Origin: Kolteria novifilia
Lineage (GTDB): Bacteria; Planctomycetota; Planctomycetia; Kolteriales; Kolteriaceae
Direction of reading: 5' to 3'
Length of the DNA stretch: 64,000 nt
Assembly: GCA_007748055.1 (NCBI GenBank)
Contig: CP036279.1
Location: 6,386,001 to 6,450,000 of the forward strand
In this document: piece by piece, positions 43,762 to 52,649 of the stretch
How the letters are laid out: each line of letters opens with the position of its first letter
Numbering within the stretch: the stretch's first letter is position 1
The notes under the pieces: model-generated
Database searches by the model: none
Told to the model about the DNA's origin: nothing
What the model saw: only the letters and a program-made list of their open reading frames with translations
Position numbers and translations under genes: made by a program

Positions 43762-44427
43762 ATGAACGAGGAGTTTGGAAACGTCGATGCCCTCTTTCTC
43801 GATTGCGACGGGGTCATTCTCGACAGCGTCAAGTTGAAGGAAGACGCCTTTCGGGCGATCATCGTCGAGCGAATTCCCCAACATGTGGAAAAGAGCATGG
43901 AGTACTTCCTCGCGAACGGAGGAACCTCCCGGATCAAGAAGTTCGAGTGGATCTGGGACAACCTCGTCGGAGAGCCCTTGGACGCCGCCGCGCTCGACGA
44001 GTTGGGTTGCGAGTTCGCCGATGGGATCTACCAACGGATGCTCAAGTGCCCCTACGTCGGCGGTGCCGAGGAGTTTCTCGAGGCTTACCATCAACGTTGG
44101 CCCTGCCACGTGATCTCCGGAACACCCGACCCGGAACTCAACGCCATTCTCCGTGGGCGGGGGATGGGAAAGTACTTTGCAGGCATCCACGGCTCCCCAC
44201 GAAACAAGATCCAAATCGGAGAAGCTCTTCTCGCCGAACATGGCTACCAGCGTTCGAAGGTCTGGTTCGTCGGCGACGCGACGACCGACCGTGACGCTGC
44301 CCGGGGACTCGATGTCCGCTTCGTCGGGATCGATGGCCCGCACCTGACTCCCTATCTGGATGGAAACGAGTCCTTGATCCAAGACATGCACGGTTTGGCT
44401 CCGGTCCTTACCCGTTCGATCGACTAG
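43762..44427 (+). CDS. HAD-superfamily hydrolase (phosphoglycolate phosphatase / beta-phosphoglucomutase-like)
   Basis: 221 aa, with GGAGG 9 nt before the ATG. HAD motif I is LFLDCDGVILDS (nucleophile D14, acid D16), motif II lies in HVISGTPDP, the motif III lysine in GSPRNKIQIGEAL, and motif IV is VWFVGDATTDRDAARGLDV. A helical cap of subfamily I sits between motifs I and II. It probably dephosphorylates a small sugar or glycolate phosphate. It stands alone between a divergent large gene and DUF2252. Confidence 0.92.
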   Translation: MNEEFGNVDALFLDCDGVILDSVKLKEDAFRAIIVERIPQHVEKSMEYFLANGGTSRIKKFEWIWDNLVGEPLDAAALDELGCEFADGIYQRMLKCPYVGGAEEFLEAYHQRWPCHVISGTPDPELNAILRGRGMGKYFAGIHGSPRNKIQIGEALLAEHGYQRSKVWFVGDATTDRDAARGLDVRFVGIDGPHLTPYLDGNESLIQDMHGLAPVLTRSID

Positions 44428-44627
44428 TCGGCGACTCCCCTTTCCATCCAAACTCCCCAATCTTGGTGAGTCGACAAGTTCGGAACCTCCCCCAAGTCGG
44501 CTACAGTTTGCGGTTGCAAGGATTTAGGTCAAACGGCATTCTTCCTCTAAGTGAGAAACTCATGGGGAGACTCCGTCCCGAATGAGGATCGTGGAGTCTT
44601 GGGTTTCGACGGAAAGAGGTTGAGCCG

Positions 44628-46010
44628 ATGCTTCAACACAGGGTGGCCGGTTCTAGTGACGGCCGATTCGACGCGTTTCGCAACTTCGCACGGGCACGGG
44701 CCGAAGGGCAGATTCTCCTTCCACCGACCGCGTTGGGTCCGGAGGAACGTCGTCTTCACGTGCGCCAGACAATCATTGACGACCACGACGTCCGCATCGC
44801 GTACCGACCGGAAGAGAGCGCGCCGAAGTTCAAACTCCTCGCGCAGTCTCCCTATCAGTTCTTCCGTGGAACGGCGTTGCTCTGCTTCCGCGACCTGGCC
44901 GGCACCGACGCCAGTCTTCCGAAGATCATTACCGTCGGCGATGTTCACCCCGAGAGCTTCGGAGTCCTCCCCAACGAAGAGGGACAGCCATCCTTTGGCA
45001 TCATCGACTTCGACGAAGCCTACGTGGCCCCCTTCTCCTGGGACCTGCGCCGCGGGGCGGTCGGCTTCAACCTGGCTGCTCGCGAAAACGGCGACAGCAA
45101 GAAACGCCGTGCCCGGCTCGTCGCCTCGTTTCTCGAGGGATACCGCAAGGCGCTCAAGTCGTTCGATCGCCAAGAGCGCGATAAGGCACAACGTTTCGTC
45201 GTCGGCAACAGCCCCGCGATGATCGACCACAAACTCGAAGCCTGCGCCCTCGACCACAAAGTCTTCCTGATGGAGCTGATCGATCTGGAAAAACGGGCGT
45301 TTCGTCCCAGCGACGAGATCGCGCCGATCAGCGACCAAGTCGACGTCTTCCAAGCGGCGATCGACGGCTATCGAAAGAACTGCCACATCGACGCCAGCGG
45401 CCGGGTCCGGGACTTCCGCGTCCGCGACGTCGCGATCAAGAAGCGAAGCGGCGTCACGACGCAAGGACAAGAGCGGTTCTACGTCCTCCTCGAGGGAATC
45501 TCGGAGGAGTCGAAGGATGACGTGGTGCTCGAGATGAAGCTACGGCGCGATTCGGTGCTGCGGGGACTCATCCCGCGCGACCAACAATTCGCCGGTGACG
45601 AGCTCGAACGCGTCGTCAACGCGGCCCAGATTCACCAACTCGGCGGCGCGCCCTTCCACGGCTACGCCTCCATCAAGGAGCACGACTTCCTCGTCCGCGA
45701 GAAGAGCCCCTATCGAGGCCGAATCGACCTCGCGAAACTCGATCGTCGTAGCGCCCGGGAATACGCTCAGATCTGCGGCGACTGCCTCGCCCAGGTCCAC
45801 GCCCGTTCGGACGTCGAAGGCGATGTCTCAACGCGAACGACCGAGCGACAGATCCTCACCTGTGTCGATTGGGATACATTCAGCGGCGACCTCGTCCGCT
45901 TCGCCGAGGCGGCCGCCGATCGCGTTGTCCGCGATGCCGATCACTTCCGCGCCGACTACGACGATGGCATCTTCAAATGGAAGAACGACGAGAAAGCCAA
46001 GCCCGAATAG
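44628..46010 (+). CDS. DUF2252 family protein
   Basis: 460 aa, GAGG 8 nt before the ATG. The family pattern is plain: PYQFFRGTALLCFRDLA, ITVGDVHPESFGVLPNE, GIIDFDEAYVAPFSWDLRRG, VLEMKLRRDSVLRGLIPRDQ and YAQICGDCLAQVHARSD. The GDVHPEN-like and DFDEA motifs recall the catalytic Asp motifs of aminoglycoside-phosphotransferase-like kinases, to which DUF2252 is thought to be related. Substrate and reaction are not established. It is probably monocistronic. Confidence 0.93.
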   Translation: MLQHRVAGSSDGRFDAFRNFARARAEGQILLPPTALGPEERRLHVRQTIIDDHDVRIAYRPEESAPKFKLLAQSPYQFFRGTALLCFRDLAGTDASLPKIITVGDVHPESFGVLPNEEGQPSFGIIDFDEAYVAPFSWDLRRGAVGFNLAARENGDSKKRRARLVASFLEGYRKALKSFDRQERDKAQRFVVGNSPAMIDHKLEACALDHKVFLMELIDLEKRAFRPSDEIAPISDQVDVFQAAIDGYRKNCHIDASGRVRDFRVRDVAIKKRSGVTTQGQERFYVLLEGISEESKDDVVLEMKLRRDSVLRGLIPRDQQFAGDELERVVNAAQIHQLGGAPFHGYASIKEHDFLVREKSPYRGRIDLAKLDRRSAREYAQICGDCLAQVHARSDVEGDVSTRTTERQILTCVDWDTFSGDLVRFAEAAADRVVRDADHFRADYDDGIFKWKNDEKAKPE

Positions 46011-46414
46011 CCCGCCCTGGATGGCTGACACGCCCACGCCTGTCGTGGGTATGCCGGAGAAGCGAGCAATTGGTCAGATCCAAAAGTTCGGGTGGCACTG
46101 GCTGCTGGTCAGCCAGTGAGAAGTGATCGTGGGTTCGCAACCCGAAATCTAGCGATTGACGCAGCACGAGACGCTCGCCATGGGCATGCGGGAACCGCCT
46201 CTCATCCGGGCAAACTTCCGCAAGCGGGGCGAACGAGATCTCCTCCGACGATCTCCATAGAGCCTCGAGAGGCCCACGCTCTCGTGCGAGTCCCTCTGGA
46301 CGCTCCCCCGCCAACACGTGAGGCCATCGGCCATCGGCCTGACTGGCGGGCCAAGCCCCCTACGAACGCGGGCCGCGCCGATCGCCCCCATTGCCCTACG
46401 AAGTCGACGCCGCG
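46011..46414. other. Intergenic region with one hairpin repeat
   Basis: About 400 bp lie between DUF2252 (rightward) and purB (leftward), so it is a convergent region. Besides the hairpin repeat at 46096-46118 nothing was recognised. Short frames here read the repeat or are antisense. Confidence 0.5.
46096..46118. repeat. 23-bp hairpin repeat, copy 3
   Basis: CACTGGCTG, loop CTGGT, CAGCCAGTG: a perfect 9-bp stem. The flanks GTTCGGGTG and AGAA match copy 1 at 19719-19741 when reversed. Confidence 0.88.
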
Positions 46415-47839
46415 TCAGACGTCGATTTCGGCATCGCTCGGAGCCTCGCTGTCGCCGAGCATCGGCATGACGACTTCGTCGAGGAACTCGTCGACTTGCT
46501 CGGGAGCTCGCCCCACGAAGAGCTTGGGATCGAGCACCTGCTTCCAATCGACATTCCCGAAGGCCTCGTCGCCGCGCAGGCGATCCAAGAGGTCGTTGGG
46601 CTCTCCCTGCGTCTTGACGCGCGAGGCGGCCGCCTGACTGTGGAGCCGGATCCGTTCGTGTAGTTCCTGCCGATCTCCTCCCTCGCGCACCGCCGCCATC
46701 AAGATCGCCTCGGTCGCCATGAAGGGAAGCTCCTCGGAGAGCGACCGCCCAATCACCTTCGGATAGACCACCAGTCCGTTGCTCACGTTGATCATGAGCC
46801 GCAGCAGCGCGTCGACGCCGAGGAAGGCCTGCGGGATGGTGAGCCGGCGGTTGGCACTGTCGTCCAACGTCCGCTCGAGCCACTGAGTGGCGTGCGTCTG
46901 CGCGGCATTGGAGGTGAGACTCATCACGAATCGGGCCAACCCACAGATCCGCTCCGACCGCATCGGGTTGCGTTTGTACGCCATCGCGGACGACCCGATC
47001 TGCTCCTTCTCGAACGGCTCCTCGATCTCCTTGCGATGGGCGAGGATGCGAAGATCGGTCGCACACTTGTGAGCCGACTGCGCGATGCCCGAGAGCAAGT
47101 CGAGCACGTGGCTGTCGATCTTCCGCGAGTACGTCTGGCCGGTCACGGGATAGACTTCGTCGAAGCCGAGCCGCTGGGCGACCATGCGATCGAGCTGCCG
47201 AACCTTCTCGTGGTCGCCGTCGAAGAGCGCGAGAAAGCTCGCCTGGGTGCCGGTGGTTCCTTTGACACCGCGAAGGCGAAGCGTGGCGAGCCGGTGGCGC
47301 AGCTCCTCGAAGTCGAGCAGGAAGTCGTGAAGCCAGAGACAGGCCCGCTTACCGACAGTCGTTGGTTGCGCCGGCTGCAAGTGCGTGAAGCCGAGAGTGA
47401 CTTGATCGCGCTGCTCCCGAGCGAAGCGGGCGAGGTTCCCCATCACGCCGCGAAGATGTTGTTCGATCAACCCGAGGCCGTCGCGAATGAGCAGCAGCTC
47501 CGCGTTGTCGGTGACGAAGCAACTCGTCGCGCCCAGATGAATGATCCCTCGCGCCGAGGGGGCGACGTCGCCGAACGCGTGGACATGAGCCATCACGTCG
47601 TGGCGAAAACGCCGCTCGTAGTCCTTGGCGGCGTCGAAGTCGATCGACTCCCGAGTCGCCTGCATCTGGGCGATCTGCTGCTCGGTGATGTCCAAGCCGA
47701 GATCGCGCTCGGCCTGCGCCAAGACAATCCACAACTGGCGCCATGTCGAGAACCGGCGTTGATTGCCCCATAGCTCCGCCATCGACCGGCTGGCGTAGCG
47801 GGAGATCAGTGGGTTGACGTAACGGGTTTCATCCGACAT
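46415..47839 (-). CDS. purB: Adenylosuccinate lyase
   Basis: 474 aa from the ATG at 47839; the frame stays open upstream but through the ClpP-like gene. Cytoplasmic enzyme of purine synthesis that releases fumarate from SAICAR and adenylosuccinate. Superfamily signature [11 protein letters not shown] at residues 282-292, with [19 protein letters not shown] and [19 protein letters not shown] as the other two conserved regions. Length is normal. The ClpP-like gene lies 59 bp upstream on the same strand, so they probably share a promoter. Confidence 0.95.
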   Translation of the reverse strand: MSDETRYVNPLISRYASRSMAELWGNQRRFSTWRQLWIVLAQAERDLGLDITEQQIAQMQATRESIDFDAAKDYERRFRHDVMAHVHAFGDVAPSARGIIHLGATSCFVTDNAELLLIRDGLGLIEQHLRGVMGNLARFAREQRDQVTLGFTHLQPAQPTTVGKRACLWLHDFLLDFEELRHRLATLRLRGVKGTTGTQASFLALFDGDHEKVRQLDRMVAQRLGFDEVYPVTGQTYSRKIDSHVLDLLSGIAQSAHKCATDLRILAHRKEIEEPFEKEQIGSSAMAYKRNPMRSERICGLARFVMSLTSNAAQTHATQWLERTLDDSANRRLTIPQAFLGVDALLRLMINVSNGLVVYPKVIGRSLSEELPFMATEAILMAAVREGGDRQELHERIRLHSQAAASRVKTQGEPNDLLDRLRGDEAFGNVDWKQVLDPKLFVGRAPEQVDEFLDEVVMPMLGDSEAPSDAEIDV

Positions 47840-47898
47840 GAGCGGGGATTCCTCTTCTCGTGCGATCTGCGTTTCTCTTGTTGCGCGGGAAAGGGACG

Positions 47899-48423
47899 CT
47901 AAGCGTCGATCAGCTCGGCGAGCCCCATCTCGGCCAACTCGGGGCCGAGCACGAAGCGGCCCTCGTTGACCCAGGAGGAGAAAGGCTCTTCCTCGGCTCC
48001 GAACAACTCGGCTTGGTAGCGATCGGCTTCCGACTCGAGCCACTGAAAGTGACTGGCCCAATTGACCGCCTCGGCGCTGCCGTAGTCCTTGTCGCTGCGC
48101 CACTTCACGCGGTGAAACAAAAAGACACTCCGTTCGGTCACGAGCCGGCGCTGGCACGCCGCGAAGACCAAGAGCGTCGAGGAGGAGCATTCGCCGATGA
48201 CGATCGCGGTCGCCTTGAGCTTGCGAATCCGCATCAGCGTGACGATCGCCAGCGCCGAGTAGACGCTTCCCCCTCCCGAATCGATGTACATCGTCGCCTC
48301 GCTGCCCGGCTCGATGTCCAAGATCGCGTCGACGATCTCCTTCTCTCCATCCTCGGAGAGGTCACCGATGATCGCGATTTCTGGTGGGGGAGAAGCCGGC
48401 TTGGAAGTCTTTCGTTTGGCCAT
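47899..48423 (-). CDS. ClpP-like (SDH-type) protein with a possibly incomplete catalytic triad
   Basis: 174 aa. The core reads as a ClpP/crotonase-like fold: [39 protein letters not shown] and a nucleophile region [14 protein letters not shown] with Ser81 at the position of the ClpP serine. The histidine region is VFLFHRVKW (His104). Where ClpP has RDRFLSAPEA with its catalytic Asp, this protein reads [14 protein letters not shown], so the Asp is apparently missing. It may be a divergent SDH-type peptidase or an inactive ClpP relative. It precedes purB by 59 bp. No clpX or clpA gene lies in the window. Confidence 0.75.
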   Translation of the reverse strand: MAKRKTSKPASPPPEIAIIGDLSEDGEKEIVDAILDIEPGSEATMYIDSGGGSVYSALAIVTLMRIRKLKATAIVIGECSSSTLLVFAACQRRLVTERSVFLFHRVKWRSDKDYGSAEAVNWASHFQWLESEADRYQAELFGAEEEPFSSWVNEGRFVLGPELAEMGLAELIDA

Positions 48424-48730
48424 CGTCGCGCAGAGCGCCTTTCCAGCGGTTCGAGGAGTTCAGACGCCAGCGCCACCACCGAGGAAACGGCCACGGCGGC
48501 AGTTTCCTTCGAGGGAAGGCATCAAGCGACAAGCGTGAAAGGAGTATGGATAGGATTCTCTCTACGGACCGCAAAGCCGCCCACTCTCGGGAGACCCGCC
48601 CCAGGTGGTGACTCGCTCGACCTCGCCAAGTCGCGCCGATCGTATAACGTCACTCTTCCGAGCCGAGAGGACCGCGCGCGGGAGTCGCGACAGTTCTCTC
48701 GACGTGTCGGTGGTCCGTGGAGGGACTGTC
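48424..48730. other. Divergent promoter region, no gene seen
   Basis: Just over 300 bp lie between the leftward ClpP-like/purB pair and the rightward methyltransferase gene, so both promoters should be here. No operator or repeat was recognised. Confidence 0.4.
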
Positions 48731-49552
48731 TTGCCTTCGAACGAGTCCCAGCCCCGAGCCAAGCGGCGCCGCGTCGCCGACTGGGAACTGCCCCCAGGCG
48801 TCAACCGTCCGCTGTGGGACTACATGTCCGAAGCCCACATCGCCCGCGACTACGACGCCACCTTCGCCGAGACGAACTTGATCAAGCTCGACCGAGACTT
48901 CCTCACGCGGCACTTCCGAGCGCCGGGCCGGCTCGTCGACCTCGGTTGTGGCACCGGCCGTCTACTGACGCATTTCTCCCAACGGGGCCTGGAGACCTTG
49001 GGTGTCGATCTCTCCGAGGAAATGCTCGCCGTTTGCCGGGAGAAGCGCGAGGAACTCGGGGCCCCTATCGGCTTGCTCAAAGCCAATCTTTGTGATTTGG
49101 AGGTCCTGCGCGACGGGTCGTTCGCCTACGCCTGCTGCATGTTCAGCACGATGGGGATGATCATCGGCCGTGAGCAACGTCGTCGGTTTCTCGCCGAGGT
49201 GCGACGCGTACTCAAGCCTTCGGGTCTCTTCGGGCTCCACGTCCACAACCGCTGGTACAACCTTTCCGATCGGCAGGGACGGGGCTGGTTCGCTCGGGAT
49301 CTCGTAAAGAGAGTCCTGCGCCGACATGACACCGGGGACAAGGTGATGAAGAACTATCGGGGCATCCCCGGGCTGACGCTTCATTTGTTCACGGCCACGG
49401 AACTTCGTGCCGAGCTGGGCCGGGCCGGCTTCGACATCGTCGACTGGGTCCCGCTCACCTCCTCGCGCCGGGAGAGTTTCCCCGCCGGCACCCTCCTACG
49501 CGACCTACGGGCCAATGGCTGGTTGGTGATGACCCGTCGTTCGAGTCGCTAA
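48731..49552 (+). CDS. Class I SAM-dependent methyltransferase
   Basis: 273 aa from a TTG at 48731 with GGAGGG 5-6 nt upstream; the frame is open 126 nt further without an equivalent start signal. SAM-binding motif I is LVDLGCGTGRLLTHF, the acidic loop ETLGVDLSEEML follows, motif II region is YACCMFSTMGMI and the post-motif is EVRRVLKPSGLFGLHVHN. This matches small-molecule methyltransferases. The acceptor is not predictable. The start codon choice rests on the SD site. Confidence 0.87.
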   Translation: MPSNESQPRAKRRRVADWELPPGVNRPLWDYMSEAHIARDYDATFAETNLIKLDRDFLTRHFRAPGRLVDLGCGTGRLLTHFSQRGLETLGVDLSEEMLAVCREKREELGAPIGLLKANLCDLEVLRDGSFAYACCMFSTMGMIIGREQRRRFLAEVRRVLKPSGLFGLHVHNRWYNLSDRQGRGWFARDLVKRVLRRHDTGDKVMKNYRGIPGLTLHLFTATELRAELGRAGFDIVDWVPLTSSRRESFPAGTLLRDLRANGWLVMTRRSSR

Positions 49553-49654
49553 CCTGTGGTGCCGCCCCTTTTTGCGATCCTCCACGTGACTTCATGAGCT
49601 ATGGCAACCACTCAACGCCATGCGCCGCGTCAATTCGCCCCGCAGAATTTCTCT

Positions 49655-49718
49655 CTCACCAAAATTTCACCAGAAGAACAAAACTCTTTGTTGACCTGAC
49701 ACAATCATTGGGTAAAAG
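49655..49718 (+). promoter_or_regulatory. Promoter block of DUF1559 gene 1, shared with gene 3
   Basis: AAAATTTC at 49661, TTGACC at 49691-49696 and TAAAAG at 49713-49718 (16-bp spacer) form a candidate sigma-70-type promoter. The sequence from AAAATTTC to TTGACCTGAC corresponds, with the same 30-bp offset, to the block upstream of DUF1559 gene 3. Confidence 0.5.
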
Positions 49719-49851
49719 AAAACATGTAGTCGCTAATCATTAAAAACCACTAAACGAATGTATTGACCAATTGATGATTGATTGCGACCTACTGATACGC
49801 TCAATAACCCTCGTCATCAATCATACGAAACACCACAAAAGGAGGGGACAC

Positions 49852-50952
49852 GTGCACTTCAGGAAGCAACGAGGATTTACGCTCATCGAACTTCTGGTGG
49901 TGATCGCGATCATCGGGGTCTTGGTGGCCCTGCTCTTGCCGGCGATCCAGCAAGCCCGGGAAGCGGCCCGCCGTTCGCAGTGCAAGAACAACATGAAGCA
50001 ACTCGGGCTCGCGATGCTCAACTATCACGACGCCCACAAGGTCTTTCCTCCGGGGATCATCACCAACACGGCCGGAAGCTTCGCCGCGGCCCCGACGGAC
50101 AGCAGTGCCGTTAACAGTGACGCGGCCTTCGGAAGGCACTCGGGCATCACGATGATTCTCCCCTTCCTGGAAGAAAAGGCGGTCTGGAGCGCCTACAACT
50201 TCGACCTCGCGTGTAATCACGACGCGAACGTCACCGCGACCCAAACCGTGATCACCGGCCTCGTCTGCCCGAGCAACTTGCGTGGGGCCGAACGGATCAC
50301 GGTGACTGGCTACGACAACGACGTCGGACCCACAGACTATGTCCTCTGCCACGGTGCGGGCGCGAACATCACGACCGCCAGTCCCTATCGCGGGAGCATC
50401 TTCGATAAGGACGAACGTCTCCGTCAGGGTGCGTTCAGCATGAACAGCAAGACGCCGATCGCTCGCATGCGAGACGGAACCTCCAACACCATCCTGATGG
50501 GTGAAGGAAACGGCTCCCCCGATCTGCGAGCGACCACGACCGTCGACGGCGCGACGCTCACCTCTGGCGGCGAAACGGTCGACCAGGGTTGGTCCCAGGG
50601 CTTCATCGGGACGTCGAGCGCCATTACCGGCAGCATCTTGGGCGCGACGGCCCTGAACGCGACCTACGACGACACCACTTTGGAGCTTGATGCCGCCTCG
50701 GCGTGGACCTCGTTGCCGCCGAATCTGGGCAAGCAACGGTTCGCCTTTCCCACCGTGGGCGCGGACAACACCGGCGCACCGACGACGCCCGCCCTGGCGA
50801 GTTCGGTCGTCTCGAACTTCCGTTCGCCCCATTCGGGCGTTTGCCACTTCCTCTTCGCCGATGGTTCGGTGAAGTCGCTCTCCGACAACATTGACGCCCA
50901 AACATATGCGGGGTTGAGCACCGTCGCCGGCAAGGAAGTCGTAGAGCCCTAG
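49852..50952 (+). CDS. DUF1559 protein with prepilin-type N-terminus, gene 1
   Basis: 366 aa from a GTG at 49852, preceded by AAAGGAGGGG; the frame is open from 49771. A type IV pilin-like leader (RGFTLIELLVVIAIIGVLVA) with cleavage after the Gly and a hydrophobic helix is followed by QQAREAARRSQCKNNMKQLG and the DUF1559 body. The H-X9-DG region near the C-terminus reads FRSPHSGVCHFLFADGSVKS. The family is greatly expanded in planctomycetes. A pseudopilin or surface role is inferred from the leader, with prepilin peptidase processing expected. Gene 2 starts 81 bp downstream. Confidence 0.95.
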   Translation: MHFRKQRGFTLIELLVVIAIIGVLVALLLPAIQQAREAARRSQCKNNMKQLGLAMLNYHDAHKVFPPGIITNTAGSFAAAPTDSSAVNSDAAFGRHSGITMILPFLEEKAVWSAYNFDLACNHDANVTATQTVITGLVCPSNLRGAERITVTGYDNDVGPTDYVLCHGAGANITTASPYRGSIFDKDERLRQGAFSMNSKTPIARMRDGTSNTILMGEGNGSPDLRATTTVDGATLTSGGETVDQGWSQGFIGTSSAITGSILGATALNATYDDTTLELDAASAWTSLPPNLGKQRFAFPTVGADNTGAPTTPALASSVVSNFRSPHSGVCHFLFADGSVKSLSDNIDAQTYAGLSTVAGKEVVEP

Positions 50953-51033
50953 GCTTCGCGGGGCCAAGGCTTCCCGAGGCCAAGCTGCCTCGGTTCGCCC
51001 CTGGTCAATCAACGTTTGGAGTGAGGAGTCGAC

Positions 51034-52158
51034 ATGTTCTTAACGAGAAAGATGCGAGCGTTCACCCTGATCGAACTGCTCGTGGTGATCGCGATCATCG
51101 GGGTCTTGGTGGCCCTGCTCTTGCCGGCGATCCAGCAAGCCCGGGAAGCGGCCCGCCGTTCGCAGTGCAAGAACAACATGAAGCAACTCGGGCTCGCGAT
51201 GCTCAACTATCACGACGCCCACAAGGTCTTTCCTCCGGGGATCATCGCCAACCAGAGCTTCGCCGATCCTCCAGTGCCCGACTTTCTCGGCGCTCCCAGC
51301 ACCGCCACCGCCGCGGCCGCGTCCGGTATCGCGTTGATTCTTCCCTTCTTGGAAGAGAAAGCCGTCTGGAGTGCCTACAACTTCGACCTTCCCTGTACCG
51401 TCGCGGCAAACTCGGCCGCCGTGCAAACGGTGATCACTGGTCTGGTTTGCCCGAGCAATTTGCGTGGGGCCGAGCGCATCGCCCTTCCTGACGTCACCAC
51501 GCACGACTTTGGACCGACCGACTACGTCCTCTCCCACGGAGGTAGCATGGCCCTGACGACTGCCAGCCCTTGGCGGGGAAGCATCTTCACGGCGAGTCAG
51601 CGTAGCGGCTTTGGCGCCTTCGGCATCAATTCCAAAATGTCGATCGCGCGGATGCGAGACGGGACCTCGAACACCTTTCTCATGGGTGAAGGCAATGGAA
51701 GCCCCGACCTGCAAGTTTCGACGGATGGCGAAACCACCGGCATGGTCTCCGGAACGGGAGTCGACCAGGCCTGGTGCCAGTGCTTCATCGGCGAAGGGGT
51801 CGCTTCCGGCGACGAACCTTTCGGTAGCGTCTTCGGAGCGACCGCCGTCAATGTGGTCTACCAGACAAACGGCGACTTGCTCGCTCCGACCACCTCGGGA
51901 TCGACTTGGGATCCGCTTCCGCCAAACATGGGCAAGCAGCGGTTCGCGGTCCCAACCCGTACCGCGACCTCCAATCAGGGACAGCCACCAACGGGAGCGA
52001 TCGCCGCCGAAGTCGTCTCCAACTTCCGTTCGCCCCACTCGGGCGTCTGCCACTTCCTTTTCGCTGACGGGTCGGTCAAGTCGATCTCCGACAACGTCGA
52101 CGCCGTCGTCTACGTCGGCCTGAGTTCGGCGAACGGAAAAGAAGTGGTAGAGCCCTAA
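51034..52158 (+). CDS. DUF1559 protein with prepilin-type N-terminus, gene 2
   Basis: 374 aa, GAGGAG 5 nt before the ATG. Leader RAFTLIELLVVIAIIGVLVA (Ala before Phe instead of Gly) and the DUF1559 body end in FRSPHSGVCHFLFADGSVKS and GKEVVEP. A 165-bp stretch at 51082-51246 is identical to the corresponding part of gene 1, whereas flanking parts differ strongly. No promoter block like that of genes 1 and 3 was found, so it is probably co-transcribed with gene 1. Confidence 0.95.
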   Translation: MFLTRKMRAFTLIELLVVIAIIGVLVALLLPAIQQAREAARRSQCKNNMKQLGLAMLNYHDAHKVFPPGIIANQSFADPPVPDFLGAPSTATAAAASGIALILPFLEEKAVWSAYNFDLPCTVAANSAAVQTVITGLVCPSNLRGAERIALPDVTTHDFGPTDYVLSHGGSMALTTASPWRGSIFTASQRSGFGAFGINSKMSIARMRDGTSNTFLMGEGNGSPDLQVSTDGETTGMVSGTGVDQAWCQCFIGEGVASGDEPFGSVFGATAVNVVYQTNGDLLAPTTSGSTWDPLPPNMGKQRFAVPTRTATSNQGQPPTGAIAAEVVSNFRSPHSGVCHFLFADGSVKSISDNVDAVVYVGLSSANGKEVVEP

Positions 52159-52649
52159 CCGCAACCACAAACCGAACTTTCCGATACCCACCAATCTCCA
52201 GCCTGGGTCGAATGGCGACCTGGGCTCGCTTGCTGTTCTCCGAACCTTCACTACCTGATCGGCCCGCCGATCGACTTCCGTGGCACACCAATGAAGCCTT
52301 CGTCGGGGCCCATCCCGGCAACGCTCTCCTCTCCCCCCCCACTCACTGGCTGGCTTCCAGCCTCTCGATCACTGCCCAGACCGCGATGTAACTCGTTTCG
52401 CCAAGTGGCGAGACCACTCTCGTAGTTCTAAAGATGTATATCATGGGCCAACATATTGGCCATTACTAAAATTTCGCTCCAGGATGAAATCTTTCGCTTG
52501 ACCTGACCCAGTGGCGGGTTACTTTACGATTGGTGGAAGAATTTTTTGGGATAGGTTCATCCCAACGTGTCAAGAGTCACGGTTCCTGCCAGTGGTCAAC
52601 AAAGGGTCCCACGCGGATCAGGACGTCAATGACGAGGAGGTTGTCGGGT
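52159..52649. other. Intergenic region with shared DUF1559 promoter block
   Basis: This 491-bp gap contains the promoter block at 52468-52525 and a GGGAT-N6-ATCCC hairpin near 52548. No gene was recognised. The frame open from 52530 is the upstream part of the third DUF1559 gene frame. Confidence 0.45.
52468..52525 (+). promoter_or_regulatory. Promoter block of DUF1559 gene 3, shared with gene 1
   Basis: AAAATTTC at 52468, TTGACC at 52498-52503 followed by TGAC, and TACTTT at 52520-52525 after 16 bp. The distance from AAAATTTC to TTGACC is 30 bp, exactly as upstream of gene 1. Confidence 0.5.

Noticed and set aside
49801-52251. Two 403-codon minus-strand frames over the DUF1559 genes
   Set aside because: They resemble each other only because the sense genes are paralogous; there are no start signals or domains of their own.
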